A DNA stretch of 39,503 nt from Phoronis australis (taxonomy: Eukaryota; Phoronida; Phoronidae). The number at the start of each line of letters is the position of its first letter. The stretch's first letter is position 1. The position numbers and the translations under genes were made by a program. The notes under the pieces are model-generated. The model was not told the origin of the DNA. It did not search any database and saw only the letters and a list, made by a program, of their open reading frames with translations. Below, piece after piece: positions 35,237 to 39,503 of the stretch. The DNA lies in NCBI GenBank assembly GCA_002633005.1, contig NMRA01000208.1:64001-103503 (forward strand), given 5' to 3'.

Positions 35237-35888
35237 TAACACTACGCTGAAGCCTAAGAAGTGTAACGGTAGCGAGATAACACTACGCTGAAGCCTAAGA
35301 AGTGTAACAGTAGCGAGGTAACACTACGCTGAAGCCTAAGAAGTGTAACAGTAGCGAGGTAACACTACGCTGAAGCCTAAGAAGTGTAACAGTAGCGAGG
35401 TAACACTACGCTGAAGCCTAAGAAGTGTAACAGTAGCGAGGTAACACTACGCTGAAGCCTAAGAAGTGTAACAGTAGCGAGGTAACACTACGCTGAAGCC
35501 TAAGAAGTGTAACAGTAGCGAGGTAACACTACGCTGAAGCCTAAGAAGTGTAACAGTAGCGAGGTAACACTACGCTGAAGCCTAAGAAGTGTAACAGTAG
35601 CGAGGTAACACTACGCTGAAGCCTAAGAAGTGTAACAGTAGCGAGGTAACACTACGCTGAAGCCTAAGAAGTGTAACAGTAGCGAGGTAACACTACGCTG
35701 AAGCCTAAGAAGTGTAACAGTAGCGAGGTAACACTACGCTGAAGCCTAAGAAGTGTAACAGTAGCGAGGTAACACTACGCTGAAGCCTAAGAAGTGTAAC
35801 AGTAGCGAGGTAACACTACGCTGAAGCCTAAGAAGTGTAACAGTAGCGAGGTAACACTACGCTGAAGCCTAAGAAGTGTAACAGTAGC
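35237..35888 (+). repeat. 41-bp minisatellite, 16 copies
   Basis: Sixteen head-to-tail copies of a 41-base unit (starting TAACACTACGCTGAAGCCTA) cover 652 bases, the last copy lacking its final 4 bases. Copy 1 has two changes (CGGTAGC and GAGATAAC); the others look identical by eye. The unit is not a multiple of three. The array sits inside a much older degenerate array and replaces part of it, pointing to recent expansion. Confidence 0.95.
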
Positions 35889-36510
35889 TTAGATCCAGAA
35901 TCCTGTTGTCATATTGTTATAGCACTTGGCGAGATCTGTTTACAGGTCAAATTTCAGGCAGATTAGTCAAGGACGCCGTATCTAAGTATCAAAAGTAAAA
36001 ACAATAAATGAACAACCGCCGGAAGCACAATTCCGATAGTCTCGCGAGTTCTTCCGATAGTCTCTCGAGATCTATGCACAAATCAATCCGTCAAAGGGCG
36101 GCAGAACCAGAGCTCTGTGAAGCGAACATTTTAAAAAATGCCTGTCACAGTGCCACCTTTGGACCGATTTGCCAAAAAACAATAAGCCTCGAGATTTTGA
36201 AGAGATACACTTTTATGTGAATTTTGGGTTAATTGGACGACAAATGTGGCCTGCACAGTATAGTATGTACGAATAAGAAAGTAAAAAAAAACTTCACGAC
36301 AAGGAGAGGAGAAGTTTCGTTTCACCAACTGCAACGGTTTCGCACTGGTTGAGATTTTATGGTAGTGTTCATTAAAGCAGCAAGTAACATGGGCAAGCAT
36401 TGTCGAAGTTTAGAATAGATGAAAACTTACGCTATACAGGTAAAGATTAACAGGAAGCAACAGCCTTGTGTTCCGTGGACACAATACAGTCAAAGAAACG
36501 CAAGATCGCG

Positions 36511-36527
36511 CGAGATATCACCATGCA
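36511..36527. repeat. 17-base shared block, copy 1
   Basis: CGAGATATCACCATGCA occurs here and at 37585-37601, each after CAAGATC-CG. It resembles the interior of the family A MITE (GCGAGATATTACCGTGTA), so both may be MITE fragments flanking the membrane-protein exon. Confidence 0.55.
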
Positions 36528-36822
36528 TTTTTGGCTTTTCTCGCAACTGCAAAGGGTGTAAGGAACGCAACCCAGTTTATTCCGATAACAGCTGCATGGG
36601 AGTTCATTCAACTCACCCAAGTCCAATTAACACTTCCTATGTGACAGATTGCATATTTATGAATGAAATGAGACTACTGTTGATGTCAGCGAAGCTTAAA
36701 CGTCCCCGTGTTCATTAAGACCGAAAACTTGTTAGCGGCATTGTGTAACACGGCAATCAACCACCGATGGATTAATTGAAGAAAATATATCTCACCTTGT
36801 TTATTTGTGTTCTGAGTTTCAG

Positions 36823-37353
36823 AAACATTACAGATCGGTGATCTATTGTTCGTATATAATTTCTCTTCACCATTGGTTAAATTGTACTCCGAGATCCAAG
36901 AGAGAGCGTAGTGAGGTCTCTCGTCAATGCGTGATTTCCTGTCTTTGCATCGGTTTTTCGATCTTTCTTAGTTTGATTGTTTCCGAATATATCGCAATTT
37001 TTGGTCTTTATCCGTCTCGATTAATTTTTGCTTTTGTTGGTGGTTTAAAAGAGATTATTTTACCTTTACTTCTGATGTGTTATTTTGTATTTAACAAAGT
37101 TTTCTTGAAACTTGCCTGGGGCGAAGCCAAAGTTTCCTTGTCTTCATTTCAAGATAATTTGGCTGGCAGTAAGCCAAGTGCCAATAGATTGAGGAGTGAG
37201 CAGTCAGCTATTGAGACCGAGGCTGACTCTCTGGAGCCTGCTGGGAAAGCAGCCGCGTTGGATATTGAGACTGGCTCATTTTGCAGCCCAGGGGAGCCGA
37301 GTAACTCTTTGTTAGGGACTCTCCGCAATTATGATCCGCCTTACCTCGTGTAG
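36823..37353 (+). CDS. Probable terminal exon of a multipass membrane protein, GPCR TM6-TM7-like
   Basis: A pyrimidine-rich acceptor (TTGTGTTCTGAGTTTCAG|, AG at 36821-36822) opens a frame ending in TAG at 37351-37353, 176 residues in phase 0. After a basic, charged stretch (PRSKRERSEVSRQ) come a hydrophobic helix (CVISCLCIGFSIFLSLIVSE), a short loop (GLYPS), and a second helix (LIFAFVGG, then ILPLLLMCYFVF). NKVFLKL follows and resembles the start of GPCR helix 8. A polar tail of about 75 residues ends in PPYLV, a possible class II PDZ ligand. Charged loop, TM, short loop, TM with Pro, FN-x-x-F and cytoplasmic tail match GPCR TM6-TM7 topology, but CWxP and NPxxY are absent. Upstream exons were not found. 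A transporter C-terminus is an alternative. Confidence 0.5.
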   Translation, partial: KHYRSVIYCSYIISLHHWLNCTPRSKRERSEVSRQCVISCLCIGFSIFLSLIVSEYIAIFGLYPSRLIFAFVGGLKEIILPLLLMCYFVFNKVFLKLAWGEAKVSLSSFQDNLAGSKPSANRLRSEQSAIETEADSLEPAGKAAALDIETGSFCSPGEPSNSLLGTLRNYDPPYLV

Positions 37354-37386
37354 GACAAAATGAAGCAGCCAACAGGTTGTCACGCC

Positions 37387-37411
37387 CTATCTGACTCTGA
37401 GTCAGAGTCAG
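37387..37411. repeat. Imperfect palindrome centred on TGAGTCA
   Basis: CTGACTCTGAGTCAGAGTCAG is palindromic except for its centre, which is TGAGTCA, the AP-1 (bZIP) core. It lies just past the stop of the membrane-protein exon. A regulatory role is inference. Confidence 0.5.
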
Positions 37412-37584
37412 CAGATAGTGCACGGAATGAGACTGTGCGATGCATTGGGCGATATCGCCAAACACTTGTTTCGATCAGGATTTGAACAAGGGCTTTCCCC
37501 AAAGTATATGACAGGTTTGCCGAGTATAACTTGGTGTCCGCTCCGTCGACCCAATGCACTCGCGCAAGATCACGTACGATTTCG

Positions 37585-37601
37585 CGAGATATCACCATGC
37601 A
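37585..37601. repeat. 17-base shared block, copy 2
   Basis: This is identical to 36511-36527 (CGAGATATCACCATGCA), within a TTCGCGAGATATC context like the family A MITE interior. Confidence 0.55.
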
Positions 37602-38261
37602 TAACAAGGAGAGCACGTGACCACACTATCTTTACTCACGTTATACTTGAGTCTATGAAACCCAGCATAACATACGTGAATATTGCAATTCGGAAAGTAT
37701 CCACGACAGACAATTGCGGACATGTAACTTTTCTCGTCAGCGACGTCATAGCAAAGGTATACGTAGTAGCAAAAGTTTCGTTAAACCTCTCAAAAAGGAA
37801 TAGCAGCATATATAAATGAACTGAATGAAGAACGAGTTGAAAGAATAATCACAGAAACAGTTATAATCAGAGTCCTTCCTGCAAGAAAGTCGTGGTACAG
37901 TGTTTTAGTAACGTTTGTAAGTAAGCATAATTAAATTCGTTTTTTGTACATGAAGATTGAAGACTGTCTCTAAGCACAACGTAGGACAAAAGACAGACAC
38001 AAAACGTCGACTTTAACTAATTACTTACACAAGAATAGCAGATGTCATGGCGGCGACACAAGTCGACGAATTGCTCCCCGAGGCTAACAGCGTAATCGCA
38101 GTTGAACTCATAAAACATCACGGGGCACGTATCTACAATTCAAAATATTTCAATTCAATAACTTGTGGCATCTGCTACCCCCTCGCCACACTTAGGCTTC
38201 CTAGTAACAATATCCAAGGAAAAAAAACATACATAGGCCTACACAATAGGCATCACGCACG

Positions 38262-38345
38262 GGTGTGTGTGTGTGTGTGCGTGCGTGCGAGCGTGCGTGC
38301 GTGCGTGTTTGTGTGTGTGCATGTGTATATGTATGCGTATATGTA
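38262..38345. repeat. Compound GT / GTGC / GTAT microsatellite
   Basis: A run of GTGTGT changes to GTGC units, back to GTGT, and then to GTATAT. The reading frame 38047-38394 passes through it and encodes Val-Cys/Tyr-Met repeats, so it is not coding. Confidence 0.9.
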
Positions 38346-38817
38346 TATATCTATATATACAGGCACAACAAAAGCTGACCAATCTTCTCAGTGACTGATA
38401 ACCAATTTACTCACAAAGGTGTTTGTCATCAAGATAAGAAAATGCTTCTGAATCTCTAGCTCACTAATAACGTGCACCTCTGTTCGATTTTTACTGCCCG
38501 GCCACCTCAGCGAACGTTATGTTTTGAATTTCCTTAACAATCAAACTATATTATTTGCACATATATAAAGTTTTCTTTCTCAAGTCGCTCACTGGTATAG
38601 GCTAACTAATTGAACTTCGGCCAAAGTTGTCGGAGACTTCGTTGGAAAATTGGAAATCTATTTACTCAACTAAAATTGTGTACCAATTTTAGGAGTTTAT
38701 GTCTCTACTTGATAAAAGTTAGCTTGTCACTACAGATGATAATGATGGATGATTTCATCCTGCTAAAACAATCGTTGGTCTTCGCCGGCCGGGGGTTACC
38801 AAAGAATAAAACTTTCA

Positions 38818-39030
38818 TGGTCTTTGTGAAAAAACTTTAAAAAATGCATATAACAAAAACAAAAGAATAATTTGGAAAACTGTAACAGGGTCTTTGATCA
38901 AACGAAATTTAGCTATGTAACTGATACCGTTGCTTTGCTACTAATGTACTTTTCTTTCTTGCTAAATTTTAATAAAAAGACATGGTCACGTGACCCAATG
39001 AATAACTGTTTGATGAGAGACAAAAAATCA
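38818..39030 (+). repeat. Dispersed repeat, copy 2 (pair with 5788-5985)
   Basis: It shares AAAGAATAATTTGGAAAAC, then AATTTTAATAAAAAGACATG, then GTCACGTGACCCA with the copy at 5788-5985 in the same order and similar spacing. The middle is diverged. This copy is a little longer. Confidence 0.7.
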
Positions 39031-39503
39031 AAATTTTACATGCTCTGTTTTCAGAAAGTACATCTATTTACTGAGCTCAAATCTGCAGCTTTATAGATAT
39101 TTGTCTAAATACAAAGCCTGGTCGATAAGGCTCTACAAAACTTCAAGCGAAGCGTTTTCGGATCTTGAACAGAGCCGGCAACTTACGTTACAGGCAATAG
39201 GTGCATGCGACATATTTCGATTTTGCAATTTTAGCGTTGACCAATCCCAATAAACTTTCAAGAGTTTTCTTTTCTTGAGTCACTGATGGTTTTGATGTTC
39301 TCGTTGGCATCGGAAATAGAATCCTTCCATGGCAAGGAACAGTGTGATACCGATTTATAAGAATAAAGTTGATAATTCGATTTGTTCGCTTTAATAGCAC
39401 AGAAAATGGATTTACTACATGAGGTATTTTGATTTATAGTATGCGCATTTGTCACGACGAAATAGATAAATGAAATTACCTTCGTTAATGCTCTCAGGTA
39501 TCG

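Larger units (their letters stand above)
32750..36240 (+). repeat. Degenerate tandem array, unit about 150 bp
   Basis: The same ordered blocks recur. They are ACCAAATTTCAGAA-like, then CGTCAAAGGACGCCGGAG, then TACGGCACGAAAA with TTAATAAA, then TCAAATAACTCGAGAACGGTA, then GATAGCGCCTGACGAGATCTA. The first block occurs near 33083, 33239, 33547, 34408, 35012 and 35946; the first gaps are 156 and 308, and later ones are near multiples of 150. Another recurring block is AACAGTAGACCTCGAG with GAATAACAGGAAGG-ATAGAATC (33344, 35122). Copies differ by perhaps 25-40 percent by eye, so the array is old. It is interrupted by the GAC-rich copy at 33771, the THAP-like piece and the 41-bp minisatellite. Confidence 0.7.
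31644..36822. other. Repeat-rich block without assigned genes
   Basis: This region is dominated by GAC/GATGAC-rich low-complexity DNA (about 31930-32320), a degenerate array of about 150-bp units, and a 41-bp minisatellite. Acidic Asp-rich reading frames at 31950-32314 are products of the GAC-rich sequence. The only protein resemblance is the THAP-like fragment at 34513-34680. Confidence 0.6.
37354..39503. other. Right-end region without recognised genes
   Basis: It contains inverted TGCATTGGG/CCCAATGCA arms (about 37442 and 37550), a MITE-like block at 37585, a GT/GTGC microsatellite at 38262-38345, and the dispersed repeat at 38818-39030. Reading frames near the right edge (39188-39455, minus) have no domain resemblance; a GTAAGT sits at about 39182 on the minus strand but no matching coding frame is clear. 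Confidence 0.5.

Noticed and set aside
35237-35888. CRISPR-like array
   Set aside because: The 41-bp copies are directly adjacent with no spacers, and the context is an animal genome.
38047-38394. 115-codon plus-strand frame
   Set aside because: About a third of it is a translated GT/GTGC microsatellite, and the rest has no domain resemblance.
39188-39455. Possible exon at the right edge, minus strand (GTAAGT at about 39182)
   Set aside because: The frame that stays open longest reaches a stop before the donor. The only frame passing the donor is about 15 codons, too little to support.

Overview
This window is animal (metazoan) nuclear DNA. It is AT-rich, gene-sparse and full of introns and repeats. 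Coding pieces end at GT/AG splice sites, CA/TG microsatellites and MITE-like elements are common, and nothing resembles a prokaryotic operon. The genes (a GABA-B-like receptor with a divergent ligand pocket and a one-domain LicD protein on a signal anchor) fit a marine invertebrate, for example a hemichordate, amphioxus or lophotrochozoan. That placement is inference; I cannot name a species.

Layout. (1) 1-17,014, minus strand: the 5' part of a class C GPCR related to GABA-B receptors. Five exons (17,014-16,760; 2,331-2,185; 1,778-1,617; 910-608; 64-1) join with phase-0 introns to give about 310 residues of signal peptide plus Venus-flytrap domain; the rest of the gene lies beyond the left edge. 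Intron 1 is about 14.4 kb and holds several short inverted-repeat elements. (2) 17,015-24,197: divergent intergenic region. (3) 24,198-27,803, plus strand: a complete two-exon LicD-family gene (307 aa, type II membrane protein) with a 2.7 kb intron carrying a MITE. (4) 27,804-31,433: intergenic, with a weak tRNA-like/SINE-like sequence. (5) 31,434-31,643, minus strand: a probable terminal exon of an unrecognised cysteine-rich protein. (6) About 31.9-36.3 kb: a repeat-rich block with an old degenerate array of roughly 150-bp units, a young 41-bp x 16 minisatellite and a THAP-like fragment. (7) 36,823-37,353, plus strand: a probable terminal exon of a multipass membrane protein resembling GPCR TM6-TM7 and tail. 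(8) 37,354-39,503: repeats, with no gene recognised.

The genes show no sign of working as one pathway. The receptor and the LicD gene are divergently arranged but 7.2 kb apart. I found no convincing new multi-gene system. The most useful results are the hand-assembled receptor, whose GABA-contacting positions are not conserved, the intact LicD gene, and the nested repeat architecture at 32-36 kb.
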